A DNA stretch of 64,000 bases from Solen grandis (Eukaryota > Mollusca > Bivalvia > Adapedonta > Solenidae), in assembly GCA_021229015.1 (NCBI GenBank), contig CM037778.1:16871214-16935213 (forward strand). Reading direction: 5' to 3'. Below the pieces are notes generated by a model. That model searched no databases and had not been told where the DNA came from. It saw only the letters and a program-made list of their open reading frames with translations. Positions 38,601 to 53,600 of this stretch are shown in pieces (the stretch's first letter is position 1; every line of letters starts with the position of its first letter). A program made the translations under genes and the position numbers.

Positions 38601-41600
38601 GTTCCAGGACTGGTTGACCTGGTGTCAGGATGTGACTTGGTGTGGTATCATCCCACATGTCTACGCCTTGATACTACAGTGTAGCAGCACTATATCTGTC
38701 TTAAGTAGACATCGTCTTCAAATGACTGAAATACTGTCACTGGGACGTTAAACCCAACAACAAAACAAACAAATTAAGTCTGTCCATTGAGCAAATTTTG
38801 GTACTTAAAATTTCAAAATTTGACACGGCACATTTAAATAAGCAATTCACATTAACAGGTGAAATTAATAAGAACCATTTTTTCCCACATTTTTATTATT
38901 GCAGATGTATTCAGGTAAGGAAATTTGGTAATTATGGATGTTTCCTTAGTTGAAAGACCTGATGTTTGTATGGAGAAACAAACTTACATTGAAATATCAG
39001 AAATTCATCATATCTGAGGAAGCGCAGAACATTTACATACATAGAAAAGTAGATTTAATGTATGCTCTCTTTACACTGATTTAACATCTATTTAAATTGA
39101 ATTTTTTTTTTTGGATGCAGATGCCTCAACACTCCTGTAGAATTGACATAATGAATAATTAAAGCACATCATCCGGAAAGGAATTGCTTTCATGGTAACC
39201 TGCTGTCTGATCCGGACCATTTTGTATTATATATTATAATTACTTTAGATATCCAGATCCATTCCTTACCAACCAATTGATAAGTTTAGATGAAACTGCT
39301 TTAAAGGATTAAATATATATATATAAGCATCTTGTCGTGTTGACTGAACAGTTCAGTTAGGTGCACTTCTGTCTCACTGATGTTATTACCCTAGGACTTG
39401 TTAAAATCACATCTGGTGTAACCAGTCATTCTTATATAACCAAATGAATGCTTTTAAGTAATTTGAAGATATACATACAGTTAGACTTGCTCAAACGACC
39501 ACGTCTTTAAGCAACTTTTTTGTCTTAAACAACCATTTCATATCCATCCCACCACCACCACCCCCAAAAGAATTTACTGTAAATATCTAGGTATTAAACT
39601 ACTTCTCCATAACGCAACAAGCATCTGCTAATTAGCATTCACGGCCAACTAAAACAAGCATTCAGTGACCTCTATTTGCTGAAGGGCATTCTGAAGCAAT
39701 CAGCTTGTACCATTTTATTTGCTGGACTGAACCCACCAGGTCACTATTAATGACCTCCAATGTTCTCTGTGTAGGTTTTTCCTGACATCATCTAAAAATA
39801 CTTTAGCCATTCACAACAAATAAACAATAAAAACGAAAAATACTGAAAGTAGCCGCATCTTGTTTACCGGTACTCGTCCGAATACATCAAAGGCGTCTCT
39901 TCGAAATAAATAACCACTCATTAAGTAAACTGTTTTAAATTATAAACAGTTTGAACTAAACAAAATAATAGTTATTAGGTTTTCGTGGACTGCAACGCAG
40001 CCGCAAAAACCTACTGTTCTTCTTGTGTTTCTTTTTCCCTTTTTTTTTTTTTTTAATTTGTTTCCATTATTATTATTCTTTGCACTTTTTTTGTGGCCGC
40101 TGTTGCGGCATGATTAGAAGTGCTACAAATATGAAAATTTCCATGCATACTCACATGTATCTGAAGTTGTGCACCATTAAGTTTGTTTTTTATTTTAGTA
40201 CTAAGTTTTGCCGCTAGGTGGCGTTTAGCATCAAAACATATAATTGCCGATAACTCTGTTATTTGACATTTTATTTGTATGCAGTTTTTTGCATTCTGTT
40301 CTCTGTCAACTGCCCCTTTAAATATGATGAGTGGCAATATCCATATCTTTGAAAATTTTGAGCTAGAGGAGGTTGAATGTTTGAATCTTTGAAAAAATCT
40401 GGCAAATTATGGTGTGTCCACGAAAAACTTGCCCATTTTTGTTAGAGATTAGATACGCTCATTCTGTTTTTTGAAATTGATTCCGAAGATCTTTGCGCAC
40501 AAAATATATGGGGTGGCAATTTCAGAAAATGCATAAAATGGCTTTCAATAAGCGGTCAAAGTGCACTAAAATATGGAGGAATTTTTTTTTTTTGAGAATA
40601 GGCATTTTTTTTAGTTTTTTGATGATTTTGCCATTATTTTTCAATCAATCTTTATGAAATTTTCACAGATTGTATTGTTTGTTGTTTCAAGGGACTTCAC
40701 AGTTTCAAAATTTCAAAAAATGGAAAGGCCAAGGTCATATTGCGATTATTGGTTTTTTCTTTGACCTTAAATATCTCAAAATCTAAAAATATTTTATCGA
40801 AAGAATATGGGTAAAATCAAAAGCCTCTAAAGAGTACTTTTTGAAGAAATTTAGTTTTTTCAGATCGGGGTTGATTTGGTTGTTTGGTGGCAGTTTGAAG
40901 TTTGGTCATACTTTGAACTGATTTCAAAGCCTTTAAAGTTTAAATGTGTGATATATTTTGTCATCATTGGAAAAAAGAATGTCTTACCTCGTCAACAAAA
41001 AAAGAATTTTGCATATCTGTCGAGAATTGATGAATTTATAGAGAATTTAAATACATGACCCAGAATAAAAACTGAGAAAATTTGACAGAATGTGCATCAC
41101 TGGATACCTATGTTCTATAATTAAAACTCTGCTCTGCTAGCTTTGCTCTTTAAGTTGGGATGTAACAGGTCATGAATGTATGTGTAAAACTAGCCTACTA
41201 TCTCACTTCCATTGTAGCAGGTAATTTAGTTATGCATCAACCCATCATAGGTTTTACACACATAGCTACTGTATTGGCTAAAGACTCCCTGCAGTGATGA
41301 CCAGATATTAACAGGTCTGATCACAGCATATGGGGGCCTGGCTCAGTGGGACATCACATTCCTTTCGAGATGCCTTTAATTTAAGTTTTGGTCACAGCTG
41401 AATTCACCAATGAAGAAAAACACAAAGATATATAAAGCATTTTGCATTGTTGTTTTTCTGGTATTTTAACTTGGCTGATCAGGTTTGAAACTGTTTCTCA
41501 TCACGAAAACCGGTGCATTTGCAGTATGCAAATCTAGTTACAATTTAAATCAAAGATTTAGAACTATTACCTTTTAATATTGTGTGCACATTTTCAATTC

Positions 41601-44600
41601 TGTAAACAATATATCAACATATCGAAATGGAAAGAAGTGACTACATGAAAGACCGAATGTGATTGAACTATCAAATGTTAAGAGTGGTAGGAGAATCGCC
41701 GAGGAATTAGGTGTAGGAAAAAAACCCATAGATTCAGTCGATTCTCATGTGCAAAACTAAGGTGTTGGAGAACCATGAAAGTAATATTACTTATCATAAG
41801 TGCATTATTTTTTTATCTATAAATAATGAATAAATAGATAGTGTATAAGATTCAGTTGTTTATCCCTGCGGGCCCGGTTCCAGATACGGCTTTTAATTGT
41901 TGAACAATGTTATGCGTTTCTCTGTGCCTGTCTTTACATGACGTAATTTTGTAAATGAAAGAAAAAAATGTATAGATAAGAATATGTCACTAGCGTTATC
42001 TTAAAATTGTCAATGATAATGATTATGACAGATGTCATTATGTTTTCCGTTATTTTAAATTCAGTTTTAAATTTTATGGTTCATCTGCGGAGTAGGTCAC
42101 GCTCGTAGCAGTTATATTGTGGCACAATGCAAAATCAAGTATACACATACTTTCCGTTTTTGTACTTACACTTTTTCTGCTAACAATTATAACAACTTCT
42201 GACTATGGGAACATTGGTTGTAAAACAGATTACACCACATTATTATTTAAACTTTTTGTATTATCAGTTTCCTACTAGAAATGTAGATCTTCGATTTAGT
42301 CCTATTGCAATTGTGCAGAAATCACTTCTACGAAGTACAAAGCCAGTACGAAAACTAATAGGTGCGAACGTCATTTAATTTAATACTCGTCGCTACTAAA
42401 ACGTGGTTATCGAAAACTGTAAGGGGAGGTAACTACTGCGGCGGAGTAAGGACCATCTAAAATCCAAGCGCTGATAGCCCTAAGAGAAGAGGGTTTTTAA
42501 TATGATGATGTCGCATTTCTTTGTTTATCAACGAGGATCAAATTTTCAAGCGACACCAATAAATCCGCTTTAACTTTGCTTGTGAAAATTGTTCTTCGGC
42601 TGTGACTGGAACCCACAACCCTATTCAACGCCGTTTGTATGGCAATCAGCCTGACTATTTTACCCACTGCACTAACTAATCTATATATTGTTGCCTGTCA
42701 CTGGAAATTCCAGCCAATCATATTTCAAAATATCTCCGAATTAGTTGCAATTTTTTTCGCTTGCATGCTTTCTTCTTTTCCTTTACAGTCTATTAAACAC
42801 ATTATCTCCAGCATCGATTTTCAGCAAACTTTAATTCAGTTTCGTCTTCCATAACGCAATCATACTGAATAAACATGAAAGTGATGACAGATAATAAAAT
42901 TTGGAACTATTTCTATAAATATAGATGTCTAAATATAGCCCCAAATTGTTGTCCGATTCAGAAGGACAGCGTTGCAAGCAACCCTGTTCAAATATCTCAA
43001 AATGCAGACTTTTTACTGTTGGTTCCCAATTAATTTCTGCTTTAAGGAAAGAAGCAAGTACCAGTAGAGCAGCGAAATGGATATTACATCATTTTCCAGC
43101 AATAACGGAGAATCATGCCAAGGCAAAAAAAAAAATAGTTCCATTTCTGGTCTCCCGAGCCACCCTATTTTTAAACGACGACCCTAAAGTTGTTGTTGTT
43201 GTTTTTTTACCTTTCCACCCTTAATAAATCATTTCCCTTTCTTTTACCTTTTGTTTCATGTAAAACAATAAAATAAAAAAATAAGATCCCGACCCTCTGT
43301 TTTATTTGCTTGAGACCAGAAATGGAACTATTTTTTTTTTGCCCAACAGCAATAGTACTTAGGCCCGATTCTTTGACGCTTCAAAGTCGTCATTTTTTTT
43401 AGTTTAATAAGTCTGACAGTATATCACATATCTATACATATATTAAAATTTTCAACAGTTCAGGATGGCTCAAGCCCAAAAGTATTGGCTATGAAAGTGA
43501 AAGGCCAAGGTTGCGAGGTGCACTTGTTCCATTTAATTACCAAGGTAGGATGATAAATAATAATGAAAAGCAAACTGATGTTCTATCTTTTTTTTCAGGT
43601 TTCCCTTCTGATGTGGTAGCTGAGGAGTTCTGTAGAGGAATTTCAGAATTTACAGCCATGGATAAAGGGCGTCTTGAGGAAATCCATATTGTTGACCAGG
43701 ATGAGGGTGTATTAAAAGAAATGTCCTCTCGTTTCTCACGTTATTTTACTTTTATACGTGAGTCCAACATATCGCAACTCAAGCAGAAGCCACGTCCCAA
43801 ACTTCCTAGGCAGGTCTCCAAAGAAAAAACATCATCTTCAAGGACACTTACAGATTTTGAAACTAAAGAAGGTCTTCAAGTCAATGTTTACAATGGAGAT
43901 ATTCTAAGTCTTAATGTGGATTGCATTGTCAATGCTGCAAATGAAGCACTAGAACACGCTGGAGGTGTTGCAGGAGTAATTGCAAGAGCTGCTGGAAGAG
44001 CCTTCCAAACAGAGAGTCGTGATCTTGTAAAACAGACCGGACCACTCAAAGTATCTGAGTGTGTACAGACAGGAGCAGGCAACCTTAAATATAACTATGT
44101 ACTTCATGCTGTTGGACCAAGATGGAACGGATCAAAGGAACGTCAGTCACGTGAAGAATTGAGGAACACAATATTAAATTCCTTGAGGCTTGCGGAGAGA
44201 TTAAAACAAACATCTGTTGGCATACCTTCTATAAGTGCAGGTAAGATGCTTTTTGATCTCACAATACTGTGGATGAGCTCTTAAATAATTTAATGTCCAC
44301 TTTACAATTGTCCATAATACACACGTTGTTTAGCACTCTATCATCTTCCTTTCTTGAGCTAAAGTATTTAAACGTGGGTACATTCATGGCTACATATCTT
44401 GGGCAGTTTCGATTATTGTTGATATTGTAACTGATTGTTGAGATATAGTTCTTGAATTATCAATAAATTGGTTCACGTTAGCCTTACTACGCTGTGCGAT
44501 TGACATTGACTTTTCCAACATTTTTAAATCGATAAAACTGAGGTCACTCTCGCACTTACAGTAGAAAAAAAAGACATTGTGTAGGCCAATGAGAACGTAG

Positions 44601-47600
44601 CTCCACCCCTTGGCTTCACCTGGTTATTGATTTTGCGCAGTTCTCAGTTAACTTTCTTCATGGAGCTGTGTTTTTATTAATTTCAAGGCACAAACTCACT
44701 CTTGCTAAAACGCCCCGAGGTAAAGTGTCCCTGCGACATAGTGATTCATATCAATTAGCTTGTGAAACAGATTACACAACGTGACATGTACAAGCAGTCA
44801 GCTCATATTTCCGCAAGTTATAAAATTAGAATTTTAAACTCCTGTCATCAATCAAAACAACGTTATATTTGAAAGGCGATAAGGTAAATAGAATATCAAT
44901 TTTTTGTTGAAGTGTAAAGTGGAAAAAAGTCAATTGCACGGCGTAGTATTCCCGTAAACATAAGGGTCAAATATTATCAAATCAAGTTGTTCAGATATAT
45001 TGATTCCATACAGAAATTTGGTTGCCATGAAAGAAGGCACTGTTTGCAAAATCAAGCTGATGTTTTGGTAACTAATGGTAGATCTACTTTTTCAAAGCAC
45101 ATAAAGCATGTCACTGTGTTCATTAGTGTGTGTGTGACGGGATAGAGGTGGGGGGAGACATCATTTTTCTACGAAAACAAATCTCTAGTTATTTAGCACA
45201 TATTTCCTTTTGGGTAACTCTCTAATAAGATTTTCAAAATGATCACCTCATGGCTGCCTTACCATTATTCCTAAATTAAAGTTGATCCCTTGGAAAAAGA
45301 GTCCCCTACAGGTCAGCTTATTTCCTTATATACATAGATTCTTCGTCAACAATTTGCTTTAAATGACATCTCCTCTGCAACCACTTGACAGAATTTGATT
45401 GAACTTGGCAGAGATGATCCTTGCGTGAACCTTCACAAAAGTTGATCCATGGTTGCCATGGTAGTAGAAAGAAAAAAAAACAACTTTCAAAGTCATCTCC
45501 TTCAAAACTACTTGCCAGATGTCAAAATGTTTTTGTACATATATTCCTCGGGTAACCCTCAACAAAGATTACTCAAATTATTCTGATCCATAAAAAAAAC
45601 ATGGCCACCAGGGGCATGGCTAATTTGCCTTATTTTTATATATATAGTGAAAACTTTAAATGACATCTCCTCTCACCGCGTGGGTTTCGAATCCTGGCAG
45701 GATCATTTGGATTTAAATGTGAGGAAGCCTTCCAGCTGGCTTTCCGTAGGTCGGTGGTTCTACTCGGATGCCTCCGTAAAGTCGGGATCTTTCTCCACCT
45801 GTAATTAGCTGGATGTCGCTATATGACTGATATACTGCCAAAGCGACGATAAACTCAAATAGTCGACATCTCCCCTGAACCCGTTGGCCAGAATTTTATT
45901 AAATTTGGCAGGGATGATCTATGTAGAACTCTGATTGCAATGGCAGTGGAAAGAAATGAATTACGAAAACTTAAAAAATCATCTCCTTCAAAACTACTGG
46001 CCAGATTTCAAAATGTTTTTGTACAGAGATGTACCTTGGGTAACCCTATACTCAGGTGAGCGATTCAGGACTTCTATGACCCTCTTGTTTTAGTTATTGC
46101 CCTTTCTTAAATTTCATACTTAAATTTTATCCGGAGCATAACTCAAAAAGTGCCGAAGTTGTTAACTTGAAACTTTAAAGGTGGATAGATCTCATAAAGG
46201 AGAAGTGTCTTACACAGAAAATGTAACTTTGAAATCATATTTTTGGATTATTACCTTTTGTTAAATTTCATATTTATTTTTTTGTCAGGAGCATAACTTA
46301 GAAATTATCAAAGCTATTCCTTAAATCTTCACAGGTGGATAGATCTCATGAAGGGGAAGTGCCATGCACAAGAACCGTAACTCTGCGCATCATATTTTTG
46401 TTTAACTTCATGCTGAATTTTTGTCCAGAGCATTATTTAAAAAGTATTAAAGCTATTTAATTGAAACTTCACAGTGGATAGATCTCGTGGAAAAGAAGTG
46501 TCATGCACAATAACCATAACTCTGTGCATCAAAATTTTGGAGTTACTGCCCTTTGTTCAATTTCATACTTATTTTTTGTCCAGAGCATAACTCAAAAAGG
46601 TATGAAAGCTATTAACTTGAAACTTCACAGGTGGATAAAACTCTCAAAGGAGAATTGCAGTGCACAAGAACCTTGATTTTGCAATTCACATTTTTTGAGT
46701 TATTGCCCGTTGTTTAATTTCATTTTCGATTAAGTTTTATGCAGAGCATAGCTCATGCACTATGAGACATAACCTTGAAGCTTCATAGGTTGGTAGACCT
46801 TATTGCCAAAAATTGCAGTACACAAAAGCATAATCCATTTCCAAGGTTTCTTGTTTTTAACATTTTAGAAAAGTTTGTGTCCTTAAGATAACTCCCGTTC
46901 GACTCGTGCTATTGAAATTAAATTTCATTTATGGAAAGAAATTAATAAGAGAAAGTGTCATGCACAAGGTTCCTAACTCTGTCCTCTGTATTTTGGAGTT
47001 ATTCCCTTTTTCACAATTTCTTGACTGCAAGATACTTCTTGTTCTACTTATGCTATTGAAACAAATGTCAGTTCTGGAAAGAAATTGGCGAGAGAAAGTC
47101 TCACACTCAAGGTCCATAACTCTGGGCGGAGCTTTATCAATATAGTCAGCCCTTTAACTTTAAATATTTGCATATGACAGTGTGTGCCTTAGTGTATATG
47201 TGTGTGAGGGGAAGGGGGTGGGGGAGACATTAATTTTCTATGAAAACAAATCACTAGTTTTTCTTCTATGAAATCATTGGTTAGTATTTAATTTCTTTTG
47301 GCGTGTATGGTCACCTTATGACAGTCTCCCATGCATAAAGTTGGTCCATTGAAAAATGACACCCATAGGGATTGCCTAGTTTTCTATATATATGAAGAAA
47401 AATTCAAAATTCTTCTTCTATATGAAGCCAATGGCCAGAATTTAATTTTCTTCAGCACAAATTGCCATCTCATAATTGCTTCGATAAAATTGATCCCTTA
47501 AAAAATGAGACCACAAGGGGATAGGCTAGTTTCCTTATATACTCTTTACAGAAATTTTCAAATTCTTTTATGAAAGAATGATTAAAATTTATTTTTGCAC

Positions 47601-50600
47601 AAACTGTCACCTCATGGCTGCCTACCATTATTAAAAAAAAGTTGACCCCCTGAAAACTAAGGCCTCCACATGATTGACTCACTTAAGAATCCTTTGTATC
47701 TGTATCGTGAATCTGGTTGCTGCTGGAATTAACCACATAAGCTTATGTATTCTGATGAGCGACCTAGGGCCATATGGCCCTCTTGTTTTTGTTCTGTTTT
47801 TTTTACATAGACATATATGGAGCCATGACCTTTACTTTTTGACCATTGTACAGTTTGTGTGTTACTTTGACCTTGGATGACAATGACCATGACCCAGTGA
47901 CCTACCTTTAAATTTTGAAGCTAAGATTTTCAAATTTGGACCATAGGTATACTGTTTGGTGAGTGGAATTGAATTGATCCTTTTGTTTTTGTTCAACAGG
48001 ACTAAGCTATAATATAGTTCCCTATACAGGCAATGAATGCAATGTTTCTCTGGTGAGAAACTTCAGGGCCATCTTGTCTCTCTTGTTTAGTAATTTAATA
48101 GAAATAAACAATATATATCAGTCATTAGTACCACCTCTGTGTTTAAATAAAGTTTTTTCTTCTTCTTATTTTGTAGGTATATTTGGTATGCCAAAGGATA
48201 TTTGCGCTGAGGAATATGCCAATGCTGTTGCAGAATTTAGTTCAAAAGACAGCCCAGTTAGTCTGAAAGAAATACATTTTATTGATGTAAGTGATACGAT
48301 ATTGGCTGCGATTCGAAGAGCTTTTACATATATCTTTCACGATAACGGTTTTGCAAGCAGAAAAGAGGTAGAAGAAGAATCTGCCGACCTAAATTTAAGC
48401 TCAAACAAAACATATGAAAGAACTACAGAACAAGGAGCAGTTTCGGAAGGAAAAAACATGGAAAGTCAAATAAATAGAACACTGAAAAATGCTGACCTTG
48501 AAAGTTCAGGAACTGCTGCTCCTGGAACAAGAAAGAATCCGTACATGTACTATCCCTTGGGAAAAGATAAACTTGCTGTTTCTGTCTATCGTAATGACAT
48601 TTCAATGTGCAAGGTAGACGTTGTAGTGACACCCGTTGATTTAATAAGCCGAACAGAAGGACGAATCTTGCAGTCAATTATGAAAGCTTGTGGGTCGGAC
48701 TATTCCCAATATGAATATCCAAAAGCTCAAACACTTTCTAATCTTCAGTGTGGAATGACACGAAGTGCTGGAGATGTGGGATTTAAATATGTATTGCATA
48801 CAGCTTTACATTTTTCTGTCGATCGCTTTGAAAAGAACCTTAGAACATGTGTGAAAAACCTTCTGAAATACGTGCACGATAAAGGAATAAGGAGCTTGGC
48901 TGTTCCTGTACTTGGATTGAGTGAGTATGATTATTAAATTTAATTACACATGGACTGTATAAGATGTTACCTTTTCTTGTCAAAATTGGTTAGCATGTTT
49001 GAATGATTCGTTAGAAACATTATTAGATCAAGATTCACTCTAAACATGGTCATATGGTTAAAACTGATATCTTAATATCAGTATATTTATATGCTATTTT
49101 TTTTTTTTAAATACCTTCTTGAATCTGCTAATGTTGATTTAAATTGCATTGACTACTATAGTAGCTTTCCGAGTTCTGACAGTAGTTTATACAGACATAT
49201 ACTATGTTATGACCTACGTTTTATATATTTAATAAATATAACAATGAATTTGGCGAAAATGATTATTAACAAAACAGAAATATACGTAAATATGTACACA
49301 ACCATGGCTTCCCAAATTATATGAAATAAAGAAGACACCAATCAAACAAATCCTCATTCAGTATAAAAACCTGACAAAAAAACTTTTAGAAGACAATATC
49401 AGCCTGTATACCAAATATTTCCACTTGCGACCCCTGCTATTTGGAAATGGCAACCAATCCTGTACTCTCACGAATGAAGCTAGCTTCACCGAGACCCGAG
49501 CCAGTATTTGCTCTAATTCCCGAAGAAAAAAATATCTCTTAAAGCATTTCAACACCTCTGCAAAAAAACAAAACAGTAAAAACAGCTGAAAATTAAGAAT
49601 TCTAGTATAATAGATATATTGTCTTCAGTTTTAATCATGTTCGTAATACGTTCATATTTTCACTCAGCCACTCATGGAAATAATTTTTAGTATGTGAAAG
49701 AAAACAAGAATATGAATCAACAAATATTATTGTTCATTTTTAGCTCACCATGAGCTGTTGGGACCGCCCTCCTTCCGTTGTCAGCAATTTGCTTTAAAAG
49801 AAATCTCCTCTGAAACCGCTTGGTAGAAATAAAAAAAAAATGCTAAAATAAACTTAATCCATGCAGAACTCTGGTTGCCATGGCAACCAACACTATTTCA
49901 TTTTAAAAACTTTAAAAATAATCTCATCTGAAACCAATGGTCAGAATTTAATTTCCTATGGCACAAATGGTCACCTCATAGTTATCTAGCATAATTGCTA
50001 AGTTGGAAGTTGATCCCTGAAAAAATGAGGCCCCCACGAGGTTGGCAAGTTTCCTTATATACTCCATATAGAAATTCCAAAATTCATCTCCTCTGAAACC
50101 AATGGTCAGAATTTGATTTTATTTGGCACAAGTCATTTTATGGTCACCTAATTCTTCTTGATCACATTTGCTAAAATGAATTTGATACCTTGAAAAAGGA
50201 GGCCCCCACGACATTGGCCAGTTTCCATGAAATTGATATTGTATTTATAAATTTACAATGTATTTATGAAATCTTGATTATCCCATTATTAAATTCATTT
50301 TTAGCTTGTCTGTTTTTCGAAGAAAAAAATACAAGCCATTGTCGTAACTCCGGTGTCCGCGTTGTCGTCATCGTCCGGAATCATAACATTGGCCATAACT
50401 TCTCTACTATTCAGTATACAACTTTCATTTTTGGTATGCATATTCATCTTGACAAAACCTATCCAGACATGTGTCACCTATTGACCTTGGCCTTTGACCT
50501 ATTTTTGCTGTAACTGTTGAAAATTTTAAAATGCCTGTCATTTTAGAACTGTTTCCAACAGGGCACTGATATTTCACATGTGAATTTCTTGTGGCAAGAC

Positions 50601-53600
50601 CTTTCCAACAATGTTACACTTTTTGACTTTTGACCTTGACCTTTGATCTTTGACCTGTATTTGAAATGTTAAACAAAAAAAAATTTAACGTTGGCCATAA
50701 CTTCTTAACTATTTCACATACAACTTCTATTTTGATATGTATTTGATATTTGATCACCTTTGAGGGATATTCAGATATACCTCAATATTTCATCTATCGA
50801 CCTTGACTTTGACATATTTTTGCTGTAACTTCTGAAACTTTAAAATGCCTTTCATTTCAGAACTGTTACCAACAGGGCACTGATATTTCACATGTGAATT
50901 CCTAGGGGCAAGACCTTTCCATTACAATGTAATGATACACTTTTGGACTTTTGACCTTGACTTTTGAACTTTGACCTATTTTTGAAATGTTTAACAAAAG
51001 ACTTTAACGTTGGCCATAACGTTTTACTATTTGACATACATCTTTTATATTTGGAATGAATATTCATCTTGACAAGGGTTATTTAGATATACCGCAGTAT
51101 TTTATCTATCGACCTTGACCTTTGCCCATATTTTGCCATAACTTTGGACAAGTTTTATAATAGATATTTCTTTGTCATTTTTCAATATCTTTTTAAAAAA
51201 AAATATTTGTATACCGGTTTGTCATCATATGAACCTGTGCAGTTGTGATTTTGGTAATTATCTTTAGGCATATAAAAAAGAACATTTGTTTTTAATGTCT
51301 TAAAATTTTACAGTTTTGTGTTGATTATCAAAAACTCAATGGATTTGCAATTGTGATTTTTTGTTTACATATTTTACATCTTTGTGTTGTATACATTCTA
51401 TTCCATGCATAGGTCAAGGTCGAAGGTCAAATTTAAAGAATATGGTACTTCAACTTTGCATTTAAAGGCTTACAGTTTTAGTTGTGATTTTCAAGGTCAA
51501 CTTTTTTTAATGTTTAACAAAAATATGTAACGTTGGCAAAAACAGACGAGCGTTGGCACCCGCATGCAGTGCTCTTGTTGTTAAGGTTGTTATTATGGGA
51601 AGATTACCAAAGTATTTCATTTGGTTAAAATATGATATAAGGTACGTTTCATTGAATAAATTGTAAATAATAGCTAAACCAGCAGTGTTGTTTGAGATTT
51701 TTTGACCAGGCCGAAAGATACTAACTTTCAAATAAATAGACTGCTCTGTTGCCCCATGTGTATGATAACAACACAGTGCTATATTATGATGTAATTTATG
51801 CAATAGATAATATTTCTACTCATTACATGAGGGTTGATAAAAAATGAGTCCTGCAGTCGGTTGGCTGTTTTCCTTATTTAGTCTGTATAGAAACTTTGAA
51901 AGTGTTTGTATCTGAAATTTCAGTCATGGTTAAACTCAATTGTTTAATTAAGCTGATGTACTCTGGTGAGCGTTTAATTAAGCTGATGTACTCTGGTGAA
52001 CTTTCTAGGGCCATGATGGCCCTCTTGTCAATGTTTTATGTCCCCGCCATGAAATGACGACTGGTATATAGTGTTACACCTGTCCATGCGTGTGTGTGCA
52101 AGAAATTGTGTCCAGGCTGTAACTTTGTTGTATATGGTCGTTTTTTGAAATAACTTGGCTTATATGTACCTTAGAACAAGACGATGTGTCGGGAACAACA
52201 ACCAGGTCGCTAGCTTGAAGGTCAACGTCACAGCAATCAGTTGACCTTAAAATTGTGTCCGGGCTGTAAGTTTGTTGTATATGGTTGCGCTCTGAAATTA
52301 CTTGGAAAGGAGTCCGTTGATTTAAAATCCCTGTTACTTGAAATAATATAATTATCCGTAAAGCAATTTGTAGCAAACAAAAACAATGTTGTTAGCTTCA
52401 ATGACCGGGTTACAGTACTACTCAGTTGACCTTAAATTCTGTGTAAGCATTGTGTCTGGGCTTTAACATTTTTGCGTATGGTCTTTTTTTGAAATAACTT
52501 TTTTCGTCACACTTCAGTAGGTGACACACGTGTTCCAGAAAACACTCTTGTTTATACCCCTGCCATGAAACGGGCATATGATTATAGGAACAAGAGCAAT
52601 GTTGCTTGCTTGAAGGTCAGGGTCACATCACTTGGATGAGGTCAGGTTCACAGCGCTCATTTTATCTTAAAATCATCTTTTATATTTCCAGTTTCTTGTC
52701 GCGAGGTAGTCCTGGGGAATAAGAGAACTCCTCGGACAGCTATCGGTTTCAGGGATTCATCTGCTTCAGTTGTTCTGTCTTTTATTGATATTATCATTTA
52801 AAACAATCTATAAAAATACACTCACACGGCAAAACATTACACGCTAAGAATGATATCTAAATTGCATATAAATATATGAAATGACATTTTAAGATTATTA
52901 CCACTTTTAAACATGAATAATATCATGAAAAATATTTAAATAGAAATTCATTGACAATTATAAATAAAATATTCAGCATACAAAATAAAATTAATAACAA
53001 TATTTCCCTGCAAAAAAAAAAAATTAACCTATAAATAATCGCAATATAACCAGTCAGTTAAATAAATAAATAAAACATAAATACACTAAAGCCAAAAGTT
53101 AATTTAGAAAGTGCGGCAATAAATAAATTAGTTAAGCTTACCTAGAAGACGAAAATATTCTTCAGTTGTTCTGTCTTTTCGTATTTATACTGACCGTCCG
53201 CACCACGGCAATGAATTAGGCTAATGGGTTCAGCGAACTGGTCTGTGGTTCTAAGAATTGCTTTCCAACAATGGCCTGCAGCCCCCAGAATCGCTTCCCA
53301 AAAATGGCCAGCTCGTATTGTTTGTGTCTTTGTATCATGCGAACTCAGCGTGGTCTGGACAGTGGAATACTTTCTTTGTTTCATATGCGAACTGCGCTAG
53401 GAATGTAACCTAACCTCTCTACCCTGTGTATACGGAAGTCACCTTCCCCCTGACCGTGTTTTACACGCACACATACTTTTTGTATGTTGCTATTGGATTG
53501 TGTGTTCCTCTAGGCGGAGTATATATAATCTATATGTATAGTTTTTACATGCTACGCTTTATACATTGGCGCTTTATTGTATTTGTATATAAATGAAGTA

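Noticed and set aside
42925..43224. 99-codon ORF before exon 11
   Set aside because: Its 3' part runs through the MITE arm, no domain is visible, and splice signals do not connect it to the gene.
48053..48176. Open frame extending exon 12 upstream by about 40 codons
   Set aside because: This part is the 3' end of a repeat plus intron; the acceptor at 48175-48176 and the homologous start of exon 11 place the exon start at 48177.
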